The position numbers were made by a program, and so were the translations under genes. A stretch of DNA of 64,000 bases. Source: Symbiotaphrina buchneri (taxonomy: Eukaryota; Ascomycota; Symbiotaphrinales; Symbiotaphrinaceae). Positions 1 to 9,683 of the stretch are shown one piece after another. The first letter of the stretch is position 1, and every line of letters starts with the position of its first letter. The notes beneath the pieces were generated by a model that did not search any database, was not told the DNA's origin, and worked only from the letters and a program-made list of their open reading frames with translations. The stretch covers positions 62,001 through 126,000 of the forward strand of contig BCIG01000019.1 of the NCBI GenBank assembly GCA_001599915.1, read 5' to 3'.

Positions 1-774
1 TTCCACGCCGTCAACGAGGACAAGTTCATGATGGCCTGGAACAACGTGGACGCTTCTCAATCAGATGAGCCAAAAATCACGAAACGCGGTCTTGCAAAAC
101 GTGATGGCATAGGTGTTATTGCCCTGGCCCCTGAGATGATCAAGGCAACCCGTCTCATGCGCATGATAACCGCCATTTCGGACAATTTCTGCGTCCCGCC
201 GGAACTGGCAATCTTGCGGCCGGACGAATTCAAGAATGGAGTCGACTTTGAGAGGAACGACACCAGCTCAAATAACGTGGTCTCGCAAGGAAGCCTCGTT
301 GGCCCTACCGCTGTGAGCCATGGCCATAAATACAATACTACTGCACCCGGAATTTTCGTCTCTCAGAACAACAACGCCTCAGTCCACCGATCGGGCACCA
401 ACTCTACAACTGGTCCTCTCAGAGAGTATGGGAAGTCGCAATCTAACCACGTTTTCGGCCCTGGACCTGCGCATCCTTCGCAGCTCCACAGCACAAAGGG
501 TAACTGGACCATGTCATCTCGCATCGCCTATCATGCCAGCGAGGAGGAAAGCCTGGACGACTGGGAGCCTGCAACCTCTGTCAAGGAGCTTCTTGATGAA
601 GTTGCTCTGTACCACCCAGGGTATACTTCTGAGAGCCACCACGTGAAGCGCCAACTAGTGGCGGTAATCGCGACGCACAGAGTTCGTAGGAGCATCAAGA
701 ACTCGGAGAAGATATTGGATCGGATCAGGAGAGATGGAAAGAGGTGTTTGTCTTATGGTGAGGTGGATCATTGA
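1..774 (+). CDS. 3' end of an unrecognised protein gene (5' partial)
   Basis: The frame is open from base 1, so the ATG at 28 is probably internal and the gene starts outside the window. It runs to a TGA at 772-774 and gives about 257 residues. The visible part has a basic stretch near the start (KITKRGLAKRD), a Ser/Asn/Thr-rich middle that looks disordered, and a charged C-terminal part (EEESLDDWEP, then a helical-looking Lys/Arg-rich segment). I see no signal peptide, membrane segment or known motif, and I do not recognise the family. It lies upstream of the S28 peptidase gene on the same strand. Confidence 0.5.
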   Translation, partial: FHAVNEDKFMMAWNNVDASQSDEPKITKRGLAKRDGIGVIALAPEMIKATRLMRMITAISDNFCVPPELAILRPDEFKNGVDFERNDTSSNNVVSQGSLVGPTAVSHGHKYNTTAPGIFVSQNNNASVHRSGTNSTTGPLREYGKSQSNHVFGPGPAHPSQLHSTKGNWTMSSRIAYHASEEESLDDWEPATSVKELLDEVALYHPGYTSESHHVKRQLVAVIATHRVRRSIKNSEKILDRIRRDGKRCLSYGEVDH

Positions 775-1239
775 TAGCTCCTTTTTGAAGTGCTACTTCT
801 TCTTGCTTTCAGTTCCAGTAATTATGTATTTCTTGTTCATGATAAAAGAAAGGGGGCTAGTTGGTGTATCGCGGATACAGGATTTCCGCATTATCATGTT
901 GACTGGATTTGAGCAAAAATTATATTTTACGTTGTTTAAACTTAAATAATAGCTAATACTTATGGAACGCCTTTTTCAAAGAATCTTCACTCAAATAATA
1001 ACTGTCCTAAACTAAAAAGTCACCAACTGCCTCCTGGCGATATTCTTTTCGCTGGGAAGCCACCTCTGCCGCAGGACATGATGTTGGCCGAAGGTTGTAC
1101 GGAAAAGCTATTTTTCCGCTTATCAACATTAGCCTAATTGAAGTTCCACCCTCCCTCTCGTCTTCTGGCCTTCACCCACGCACCGCCAGCCGTTCCGTTA
1201 TCACTGCATTTATATCCTTTGCATTGTCATTCTTTTACC
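775..1239. other. Intergenic region upstream of the S28 peptidase gene
   Basis: This is 465 bp of AT-leaning sequence between the unrecognised gene and the S28 peptidase. It must hold the terminator of the first gene and the promoter of the second. I see no repeat, RNA gene or convincing coding frame in it. Confidence 0.6.
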
Positions 1240-3217
1240 ATGCTTCGCCTCGCTAGCTCTCCGGTAAATGCTCCGATGTATAAGTGGCTTCTGATCTACA
1301 TATGGCTTCTATTGCTGCCTCTCACATCTGCTGGACCGACATTTTCTGCCTTTCAACTACGCCATTCCGGGCAACCCAAACAGTGAGTCTAAGCACAGCC
1401 CAGTTGGATCACAGTCCTCAACAGTGTTAGTGACCTCAGAGAACTTGAATCCTTGCAAGCCAAGTACCCTCCTTACACCTTCGACCAACTCTCAACACAT
1501 TTCGCCGAATCGGCGCCAGATGGATTCAACCAGACTTTCCCGCAGCGGTATTGGATTGACACGTCCTTCTATAAGCCGGGTGGTCCGGTGATTGTGCTCG
1601 ATGGTGGTGAGACCAGTGGGGAAGATCGCTTGCCGTTCCTGGCCACCGGGATTGTGCGCTACTTGGCCGAAGCTACTAACGGCGTCGGCATCATCCTGGA
1701 GCACCGCTACTATGGAGAATCTCACTTGACTAAGGTAACGCCATGCCGGTTTCAGAGACAAAAGACGCTTCAAGTCTCACATATTGCAGTAGATGTGCTG
1801 ATACTCTATATTATGATCCCCAGGACACCACTCCACACTCCCTCTCCCTCCTCACCACGGCGGAATCATTGGCCGATAATGCGCACTTCGCGGAAAATTT
1901 CCCTTTCTCAGCCCATGAAGGCCTAAATGCGTCCATCCGCTCAAATTCTACGCCTTGGATCCATTACGGTGGCTCTTATGCAGGTGGTAAGTCGGCTTTT
2001 ATGCGGTTGCTTTACCCTGATCAGATATGGGGCAGTATCGCTTCTTCGGGCGTGGTGTGGGCAAACGAGACCTTTTGGCAATACATGGAGCCGATCCGAC
2101 AAAGCGCGGACAAGGCATGTATTTCTGTTGTCGAGAACGTTGTTGCGCAATTGGATGCAGCTATTGAAGAATCTGGACTTGACCAGAGAGGGCAGTGGAG
2201 GAAAGACGACAAGGTGGAAAGCCTGATGCAGCTGTTTGGATTAGAAGAACTGGACGACGTACGTGACTTCACACAGACTGTTGCAAGCTACTTGGAGAGC
2301 TGGCAGGGGAGGAATTGGGACTTGAGCCTAGAAGGTGTTCATGAATGGGACTATTTCTGTAGTAACCTTACGACGAACATCACCTCCGAAGTTTATGAGC
2401 TAGCTCAGGATCAGAAACCCCTCACAGCAGACGAGGAATCTGGTTCTCAACGGCCTCTTATCGGATCGCAGAAGTCATCTCAAGCACTCCATAACTATGC
2501 TGCGTTTGTCAAAACATATGTGGTCGACAAATGCACCAGCGGAGGAGAGTCAGTACATGAATGCTTCGCCATGAAGAACCAGAGTTGGATCTATAATACA
2601 TCCCTCGGCCAGACCGAGCGATTATGGAACTACCAGGTCTGTCTTGAGGTACGTGAACTTGTCTTCATACATTAAGCTGGCCTTCGACTGAGTACTGATA
2701 CCCATTACAGTGGGGCTATTGGGCAACTGGAGCTCCTGCCGGACACCCAACCCTCGTCTCAAGAAGTGTGGATGTAGATTATTTCCGCCAGTTTTGCCAT
2801 CTCGCATACAACTTCGGTATGTCTCCTTGTGTTTCTTATACCACACCCGTCTCGTTCCTTGGCTACATGGGCTGACTCAATCCAGATCCGTCCCACCACC
2901 CCAACACCACCTCGATCAATGCATACGGAAACTTCAGTCTTACCGCTCCATGTCTACTCTATGTGGATGGGGACGAAGATCCATGGCTATACGCAACGGT
3001 GCATTCGCCAATAGCAGAGGAGCTCGGAGGAGGTCTAGGTGAAACCGAGAAAGGCTTGCTGATCCCTGAAGCATGGCATCATAGCGATGAGTATGGTCTT
3101 GGAGATTTAGGCAAGGAGCCGGAGAGGATAAGGGAGGTGCATCAGAAAGAGATCAAGGTTGTGAAGTCCTGGCTGAAGGAGTGGGATGACATGAAGAGGG
3201 AGCGGGATGCGGCATGA
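1240..3217 (+). CDS. Secreted serine carboxypeptidase, peptidase family S28
   Basis: Five exons give 569 aa: 1240-1382, 1431-1734, 1824-2648, 2711-2816 and 2886-3217, all with GT-AG borders and matching phase. The N-terminus carries a hydrophobic signal peptide (MYKWLLIYIWLLLLPLTSAG); the in-frame ATG at 1276 starts exactly there and is an alternative start. Family landmarks follow in order: EHRYYGES, the LTTAESLAD segment, the nucleophile elbow GGSYAGG (Ser near residue 200), WGYWATGAP, GDEDPW holding the likely catalytic Asp, and AWHHSDE holding the likely His. S28 enzymes cleave after proline from the N- or C-terminal side in secretory or acidic compartments. Several N-glycosylation sequons (NQT, NAS, NTS) fit a secreted protein. 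Its 3' end is repeated in decayed form near 4.3 kb. Confidence 0.93.
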
Positions 3218-3523
3218 GTTATGCGAGTCGACGTCCCATAGGATGTTTATAGCTCCGCGGAGATAAAAATTAGAAACAGCAGAATCTCTCGTCACAGACA
3301 GTGGAATTGGCCAGTAGAATCTCTTTTCCTTTAGGCTTAGCATAATAAGGGGCCTCGTGGTCCTACGATACCTTACTTTTAGAGCACCATTGACGTTGAG
3401 TCACTAAGCGAGCGTCGTCGCATCCTTATCAGCACGCTGCAATAGCCACTCATCCCTTCCTCCCAACCCAGTCCCTTTCAATCACTTAACCTGCTCTCCA
3501 GAAAGTGCCACTCAAGAAAAAGC
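3218..3523. other. Intergenic region, S28 3' UTR to GNAT promoter
   Basis: This holds about 306 bp between two genes on the same strand. The first part is similar to 4,450-4,560, so the tandem duplication reached beyond the S28 stop codon. I see no other feature. Confidence 0.6.
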
Positions 3524-4144
3524 ATGAGCTCAGCGCACCCCTCTCCAGCCATCACAATCCGCCGCGCCACACCGGACGACATCCCTAGCATCTGCCGCAT
3601 CTACGCACACCACGTACAGCACGGGATCGGCACCTTCGAAGAGCATCCCCCCTCCACAACCGAGCTGCTCACACGGTACACGCGGACCATATCACAGTCC
3701 CTACCATACCTCGTCGCAGAGGAGCTTCCGGGCGGCGGTATGCGCGGGTACGCATACGCAGGTCAGTACCACACGCGGCCCGGGTGGCGGTTCACACTTG
3801 AGGATAGCGTGTATGTCGAAGAAGGCTTTAAGGGGCGCGGCATCGGGGCCAGGTTGTTAGAGGCGCTAGTGGAGGAGGTGGTGAGGCTTGGAGGAGAGGG
3901 GCAGGCTGCAGAAGGGGTGAGGGAGGGGGAGGGGCCGCCGCCGTGGAGGCAGATGGTTGCTGTGATTGGCGGGGGAATGAGGAATGAGGGCAGTGTAAGA
4001 TTGCATAAGAAGGTGGGATTTAGAGTTGTCGGTGTGCTGGAGAGGGTGGGTTGGAAGTTTGGGAACTGGTGGGATGTGGTCATTATGCAGTTGGAGTTGC
4101 CAAGAAGGGGGCTTGGGATGGAGGGTAGTGAGGGAAGGGAGTGA
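3524..4144 (+). CDS. GNAT N-acetyltransferase, phosphinothricin acetyltransferase-like
   Basis: A single exon of 206 aa. The start IRRATPDDIPSICRIYAHHV, the FEEHPPS segment, the GYAYAGQYHTRPGWRFTLEDSVYV stretch (quoted in part: ARPGW-like, then SVYV) and the acetyl-CoA loop KGRGIG (near residues 103-108) match the PAT/bar-type branch of GNAT enzymes, which acetylate small amino-acid-like amines such as phosphinothricin or methionine sulfoximine. The usual MVAVIGGG and SVRLHKKVGF elements are both present. A Glu/Gly-rich insert of about 20 residues sits before MVAVIGGG. Length is slightly above the bacterial norm of about 180 aa. The natural substrate cannot be read from sequence. Residues around MVAVIGGG to LHKK are duplicated at 4,574-4,640. 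Confidence 0.88.
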   Translation: MSSAHPSPAITIRRATPDDIPSICRIYAHHVQHGIGTFEEHPPSTTELLTRYTRTISQSLPYLVAEELPGGGMRGYAYAGQYHTRPGWRFTLEDSVYVEEGFKGRGIGARLLEALVEEVVRLGGEGQAAEGVREGEGPPPWRQMVAVIGGGMRNEGSVRLHKKVGFRVVGVLERVGWKFGNWWDVVIMQLELPRRGLGMEGSEGRE

Positions 4145-4302
4145 GATGATTGCAGTAAGCTGTAAGGTGTATAATACCGTTTGGATATATTTTTTTTTTG
4201 TAATTCCATATGTACTGAAATCCCCATTGGGGTCTGTCAGAGGTCAACCACCAAACACGACATTCTTGAACAAAACGTCACTCATCGAGCACCTCATCTT
4301 AA

Positions 4303-4530
4303 CCGCATGGCATCATAGCGATGAGTATGGGCTTGGAGATTAAGATAAGGAGCCGGAAAGAATAAGGGAGGTGCATCAGAAGGAATCAAGATTGTAAAAT
4401 CCTGGTTGAAGGAGTGGGATGAGATGAAGAGAAGGCGGGATGCGGTATGAGTCATGCGGGTGGATGCCCAGTAGCGTGTTCATAGCTTCGGATAGAAATT
4501 AGGGAACAGCAAGAACATCTCGTCGCACTC
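4303..4530 (+). pseudogene. Decayed tandem copy of the S28 peptidase 3' end
   Basis: From about 4,305 the sequence repeats the last coding stretch and 3' UTR of the S28 gene (about 3,071-3,298) in the same orientation; the words atggcatcatagcgatgagt and aagggaggtgcatcagaa occur in both. The copy starts inside the WHHSDEYGLGD codons, carries an early in-frame stop and a one-base deletion, and has no start. Most substitutions against the source are G-to-A or C-to-T, which is compatible with RIP-like mutation but too few to prove it. It cannot make a peptidase. Confidence 0.85.
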
Positions 4531-4569
4531 GAAGGAAGTCGCTATCAGAACCCCTAATTCTCTAGACTT

Positions 4570-4685
4570 AGGAGGCAGATGGTCGCGGTGATTGGTAGGG
4601 GCATGAGGAACGAGGGCAGTGTAAGGTTGCATAAGAGGTTGTCTTACTATATAGAGAGCATATACACATTTGGATATATCCTCGT
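4570..4685 (+). pseudogene. Decayed tandem copy of part of the GNAT gene
   Basis: Bases 4,574-4,640 match 3,944-4,015 of the GNAT gene (ggaggcagatgg, then the stretch coding MVAVIGGGMRNEGSVRLHK with a few changes). After that only a short piece like the GNAT 3' flank (catttggatatat) remains. Relative to the source, about 600 bp from the end of the S28 UTR to mid-GNAT are missing, so this relic continues directly from the S28 relic. The duplication ends about where the coding region of the neighbouring regulator stops. Confidence 0.8.
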
Positions 4686-4692
4686 TATGATA

Positions 4693-6450
4693 TTAGGCAA
4701 GAGGCAATAACCGTATTCGTGACTCTGTTTCGATAAATGCCGCCCAGTCGAATGAGCTAGGATCCTCAGGGTCAATCCTGGAAAGGTCGTGATGCGTCTT
4801 ATCCAGGGAAGCCGCATGAATGGCCTATTATCAAAAGTTCAGCAAAGTAGATTCGCTATCAAGGATAGCGTAGCATACGGAGATAAGCTCAGGAAACCTC
4901 ATATTGCCCATTCTCTTCTTGGCGGTCATTGTTCCGTCCCAAGTCTGCATCTTGACGATAATTATGGCAGCTTGAAGCGCCTGAAGCTGCAGGTTTGATG
5001 CTTGCTTTCTGTCGAACTGGCCCGAGCCTCCCTCTGCCACCATCTGCAGAAAGACAGGGCTGAAGAAAGCGTACTCTTCAGCTAGATCTAGCAGACTTAG
5101 TGCAACGTTACGTTCATCCTCATCAGAAGAACACAGAGCACCGATCATGAGCACTGCCAGCAGCAACGGTGAGAATACTGTGGTCAAGTCGAGAGTCGGT
5201 CGATGCAGGATGGGACACAGATTGTAGAATTGATCAAAGGCATTGTCAACTAGCCTGGTGATATTCGGCACGATGAAGATGTTTTTGCGCGCCAGCTCCA
5301 GGTTGGTGTTCGGTGACGACTGTGGATGGCCTTCGGGGAGAGACGCTGACAGCTGCAAAAGATCACCCATGAGTGCGTTCACCCTCTTTTCCAGCGGCTT
5401 CTCGGCCGGATAGCTGATCGGGACATGCGGCATCACTGGATTGCTGTTACTGTCCAAGCCGGGTGTATCACCCCATGTCCCTGTCGGCATGAAGAGCTGT
5501 TCTGGGAATAGACCCGAGAAGGCATCAGGACCTCCTCCGTTATTGACAGGCCACAGGTAGTTCATAGAGATGCTTGAGTCTTCGAATAGCGTGGGATCGA
5601 ATGACATGGCAGTACCGTTGTGTTTAGCTTGTTCATATGCCTTAAAAATGGCGGATGAAAACCTGAAAGTTGGATACCCTAGAATTCATTCGTTAAGATC
5701 AATCTAAGAACCAAGCATTAACCCACCTCCTCCTTTGCCGCCATACTGTATCGACTTCTGCGCTGGGGTGCGGAAGAGCATTGGACTCGGTCCGCTCACG
5801 AACTCCTGTACTGACTCTGCAAAGAAGCCGGAAGGATTGGCGCCTCTGACACTTTTACTCTTCGTAAAAGCCAGCAAGAAGGGCACCGTCTTCTTGCCAA
5901 GATGATAGATATCCTCCAACGTCAATGACGTTACCAATGGTGCGCTGTTCACTTTGCCATTGCGGATGACCTCCCGCACCAATGGTCGCTCCGGAGCGGC
6001 AACACGCACGATAGGTGGGCCACTCTTGCGATTCGAGTCTTCGGAAACGCGCTCATAGCTACATCGTACACCTATGGCGACACAGGTCTTGCAGGGCAGC
6101 TCATGGTCGCACGCATTCTTGGACTTGACGCAGACGTCGCAAGCACGACGGCGCCGACCACGCTTTCCAGGTTCGGGGATGGGGCGATCGCGGAGGGCGC
6201 ATGTCTTGTAGTGGCGTCGGACCGTATCTCTGGGAAACCCCCATTCTGGTGAGTAAAAGACGCTCTTAAGATGACAGGGAGGGCCTTACTTTCGCGTGAA
6301 GATCCTCTTGCAGAATTCGCACCCGAACCCGCTTTCCGGGTCGATCTGGCGTCTACCCCCACGGCGTACGATAGCGGAACGAGTTTCTGAAGACGTGCTC
6401 TCACTAGATCCTTCGGCATCCCAGCCTCCGGCATTGAGCAGAGTAGCCAT
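4693..6450 (-). CDS. C2H2-type plus Zn2Cys6 fungal transcription factor, C-terminally truncated
   Basis: Four exons on the minus strand (6450-6290, 6229-5727, 5678-4879, 4824-4693) give 531 aa. Residues 44-64 form a single C2HC/C2H2 finger (CEFCKRIFTRK...HYKTC). Residues 84-110 form a canonical Zn2Cys6 cluster (C84, C87, C94, C100, C103, C110). A fungal_trans-like region follows (FDQFYNLCPILHRPT...) and reaches DWAAFIETESRIR, then stops after LLPLA. In this family that motif is normally followed by a long remainder of the domain, so roughly the last third to half appears to be missing. The loss coincides with the edge of the tandem duplication. The ATG at 6450 has a good context (gccATGg). 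It probably regulated the adjacent transporter and acyltransferase, by position only. The intron at 5726-5679 has one alternative border. Confidence 0.82.
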
Positions 6451-6798
6451 GGCGTGCCTTGAGCTCTCGGGTGATGATGAAAGGTCAGGATACGCTTTGT
6501 GCACGAGGAGTCGCCTCCGGATGGCCTGTCGCGTCGCAGCTGGGGGGCCTGACGCTCCTCTGAAGGCTGCCCCAATCCTTGCTTGGCTGGCAACGGCGCA
6601 GTAAGCACTAAACGACGAGAACAGGATCGGCTGATTTATAATCGACTAGATCCCGAAACCGAGCAAGCAGACGATAATAGATAATGATAAATAATAATAG
6701 CCATAGACTGTGATGGATGAATTGACAAAAATTGACAAAATTGACACCTTGGTAAACCTGTGTATGACCCTTCTCTCCACGCTCTCCACACTCAGTAC
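6451..6798. other. Intergenic region with AT-rich stretch and short repeats
   Basis: About 350 bp between the regulator's start and the transporter's stop. It holds an AT-rich run (ataatagataatgataaata, near 6,675-6,700) and three closely spaced ttgacaaaa-like words at about 6,720-6,748. It must contain the regulator's promoter. No coding frame is convincing. Confidence 0.5.
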
Positions 6799-8402
6799 TC
6801 ATTTCACCGAGAGGTACTGGCTCCTGGACCGAATCCGGGGCCCCCATTTGAACAAGACCCAAGGCACAGGAAGTAGTGCCAGAGATATGAACCCGAAGGT
6901 GCTCGTAGCCCACGCCACGCCCAGGTTTCCGTACATCTGTGGAATAAACAGCGGGAATGCCGTGCCTAGGATGTACCGTCCGAGGTTATTTGCCGCGCCC
7001 GCTGAAGCCGCGAAAGCCGCCCCGTATACTTCTGACAGGTAAATCAGCGCGGGATGAACAGACAGACGTTACCCCACGCAAATGGCACGGCGGCTAGTGT
7101 AGGACTGATCCAATGAATTGAAGGCCGCGCGGTCCATGCGAACCAGAATAGTGAGACCACAACGAGGACGGACCCTAGAAGCATCGAGTATAACCGCTCG
7201 GGCGAAACGGGGCCTTTGCCTTCTCGAGCGTAACGACTGGCGACGCGTTGGTAGACTAGTCGGTCGATGATAAGGTAGGTGACTCCGCCGAGCAGTGTCC
7301 CAACGATGACAGCCACGAACACCAGTCCGCTTTGCCCAATGTTGAACCCATATATCCCGGAAAACACGATGGGGAAGGCGGCGAAAAAGCCATAGAGGAC
7401 TGCAAAGACGAATGCAGTGTAAAGAGTGATAAAAAGGACGATCGGTTCTGTGACGAGCATATGAGTCGGTCGGATCAAAGTAATCGTGAACAAGACCTTC
7501 ATCGATGGACTCGGTGGGACAGGCAGCCCTGCCTTCTTTGCTCGAGTGGACAGGATCGTCTTCTCGTACGTCTCTTTGGTGCCGAGGACGCAAATGTAGA
7601 ATGCGACGGCCAGGTAAAGCACAGTCCATTGTGTCCATCTCCAACCTTTATTCTCGGCCGCGAACCCACCAATGACTGGTCTATAGAAGATATCAGCATG
7701 TTTTCGTCCGACGGCCGTCATCTTGTCAGACTGACCCAGTCGAAGACCCTCCGAATGCCATAACAGCCAAGGCAGTCATAGCGAGACCCCTTGCTTTAGG
7801 CTCGAACACATCGATGATGGTGCCAGCCCCGATCGCAAGGGCAGGACTGCCAAAGAGACCAGCTAGAAAGCGACAGATGCAAAGCGTGGCGTAATTATGT
7901 GCGAATCCGGCACCAAGGATGAACACTGCGAAGATAGGCAGGGTGATCAAGTACACGGCTCGTCTCCCATACGTCTCACTAATGGGTGCTGCGATAACGG
8001 GACCGAATCCCAGAGCAAGGGTGTACAGAGAGTATCCGAGGAGAGCCACGGTATCTCCAACATGGAAATGAGTGCCGATGAGATCGGTTGCCGGTGTGTA
8101 TGCCGTCGACGAGTACGTTCTGTACACCATGTGTCAGTCTGCCATAGGCTTGTGATGATCCAGTGCACATACAAGGTAAAGGAGAAGAGCATCGGGACAG
8201 CGGCATGATGGATTTTCTTCGCAGTACTCCAGTTCAAAGGATTCGAGGTATCGTCTGGACCATCCCATTCCATGATTGGTGCAAGCGGTGCCTTCTCTTG
8301 CGTCGACTCTGGCTCCTCTTCGACCTTGCTGCCAGCCTCCAAGTCCAAGGTAGATTCGGTGCTTGATGACAAGGGCTGCGGTACTACAAGTAGGCCTGAC
8401 AT
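6799..8402 (-). CDS. MFS drug/polyamine-type transporter (DHA1 family) with one frame break
   Basis: The exons are 8402-8173, 8119-7736 and 7680 to the stop at 6801-6799. The N-terminal WDGPDDTSNPLNWS is the hallmark of DHA1 drug:H+ antiporters of the TPO1/polyamine type. GPVIAAPISETYGRR and GPVIGGF are the usual loop motifs, and about 12 membrane segments can be followed. Near 7,050 the frame WGNVCLFIP meets a stop, while the expected continuation ALIYLSEVYGAAFAASAGA lies one base off. A single missing base after ATCCC explains it. The only alternative intron would be 41 bp and would remove conserved residues. Either the gene is newly broken or a base was missed in sequencing. It is divergent from the acyltransferase gene. 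Confidence 0.8.
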
Positions 8403-8993
8403 GGTGATGAAGTATAATGTTTGCGCTACCGCGTTTGCTGCAATTTACCGTGCAAATGTTGCCTGAAAGAGCTTTGTGGGAGGGAAACCATGTTCATATA
8501 TACGGCAGACGGCAGCAAGGAATTGGTGAGAGACGGATTACAAAACAGATGGCTTACAAACACATCTCAGATTATGGAAATACGCAATTACAGTCATGTG
8601 TTATTTGAATCTGCTTTATTCACTGCTTGTATGATCTTTCTCCTACGGATCAATCTCGGACTTGAATCATATAACCGAAAGCTCCCTGAGTTGAATTGCT
8701 CAGCCCCTATGTTACCTCCTTAATGTTCGTTATTCAGCTAGAGGGATTCTACTCTCAGGCCATTGTCAGTGGCAGGCACGGGAGGGAGCATTGCCCTTCT
8801 CTGCAATGCGGTCATTCTCCGGCACTGCGGATATTCTCCATGCCAGCGTGTATTTTCCGGCGGCGTGCAATCCCCGGACGAGCGTGAATTTTCCGCAGTG
8901 GACACATCAGCCCCTATCCGCCCCTCAATTTTGCTGACACAGCGTCCAGTTTGTGCAAAAGGGATGCAAAAGAAGGACCTGCGGCCCGTCATG

Positions 8994-9020
8994 ACGGCCG
9001 TATCTTATATATACGGCCGT
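8994..9020. repeat. Perfect 10-bp inverted repeat, 7-bp spacer
   Basis: The left arm ACGGCCGTAT and the right arm ATACGGCCGT are exact reverse complements around an AT-rich 7-bp spacer. It lies between two divergent genes next to a Zn2Cys6 regulator gene. Such regulators often bind as dimers to CGG-type inverted repeats, so an operator role is possible but inferred only. Confidence 0.7.
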
Positions 9021-9110
9021 ACACACGTGTCCAACCAACGTGCCCTTTTGGGACAATGCATCCCCAGAAAGTCAGAAGATCAAAGCGGACCCCGTTACCT
9101 GTCTAAGGTT

Positions 9111-9238
9111 GTCAGCATGGCTTGGCTAGAGTCAGCAGCCAATCTGATCAATACCGCAACGACCGTGCGCGCCCTTCGATCAACATTGTCAGCATGTCTT
9201 GGCCAATGTCAGCAGTGGATCTAATCTATAACGTAACG
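9111..9238. repeat. Two-copy imperfect direct repeat
   Basis: Two stretches starting at 9,111 and 9,186 share ttgtcagcatg, then cttggc, gtcagcag and, at the end, a variant of ataccgcaacg / ataacgtaacg. The copies are 75 bp apart and diverged. Their function is unknown. Confidence 0.6.
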
Positions 9239-9683
9239 GCCGAGAGCTTCTCGGATTAAGCCTAATGGGCTGGCAACTTGAGGAACGTGGAGATGCTCGA
9301 CAATGTCACCTCCAATATCTTTCGAGCATGCAGTCTCTTGCGCTACAGTAATGTTTAATTCCAATAATTGGAGGTGGGAGCTCCGTAATAAATATAAGGC
9401 ATATAGCCGCCATAAAGGACGGACTTTGGGCATCATGCTCAGGCAGTATGCTATTGATAAATCTGCTACAGTCTCACGAGTCTAGCTCGTCGATAGTGGG
9501 CGTCATCAACTTGGCATGCGGCGATCCCTTCCGGCCTTAAGGCACGGACTAGAGCTATGGCTGACATCGCAGGTATTTCAAAATGTCCGCGATATAAAAT
9601 GGGAAATTCTTACCGAGCCGTTGCTGTTTGCATAAGGCTCCTCCCCTTTGCTTTCCCAACCGCAGGAGAAAAGACAAGCAAGC

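Larger units (their letters stand above)
8403..9683. other. Divergent promoter region with inverted and direct repeats
   Basis: About 1.28 kb separates the MFS transporter and acyltransferase starts. It contains a perfect 10-bp inverted repeat (8,994-9,020), a two-copy imperfect direct repeat of about 75 bp spacing (9,111 and 9,186, both starting ttgtcagcatg), and several attttccg/attctccg words at 8,814-8,900. No coding frame is convincing. It may contain old mobile-element debris, but I recognise none. Confidence 0.5.

Noticed and set aside
3763-4227. Antisense frame across the GNAT gene
   Set aside because: Pro/Ser/Thr low complexity opposite a well supported GNAT gene; a shadow frame.
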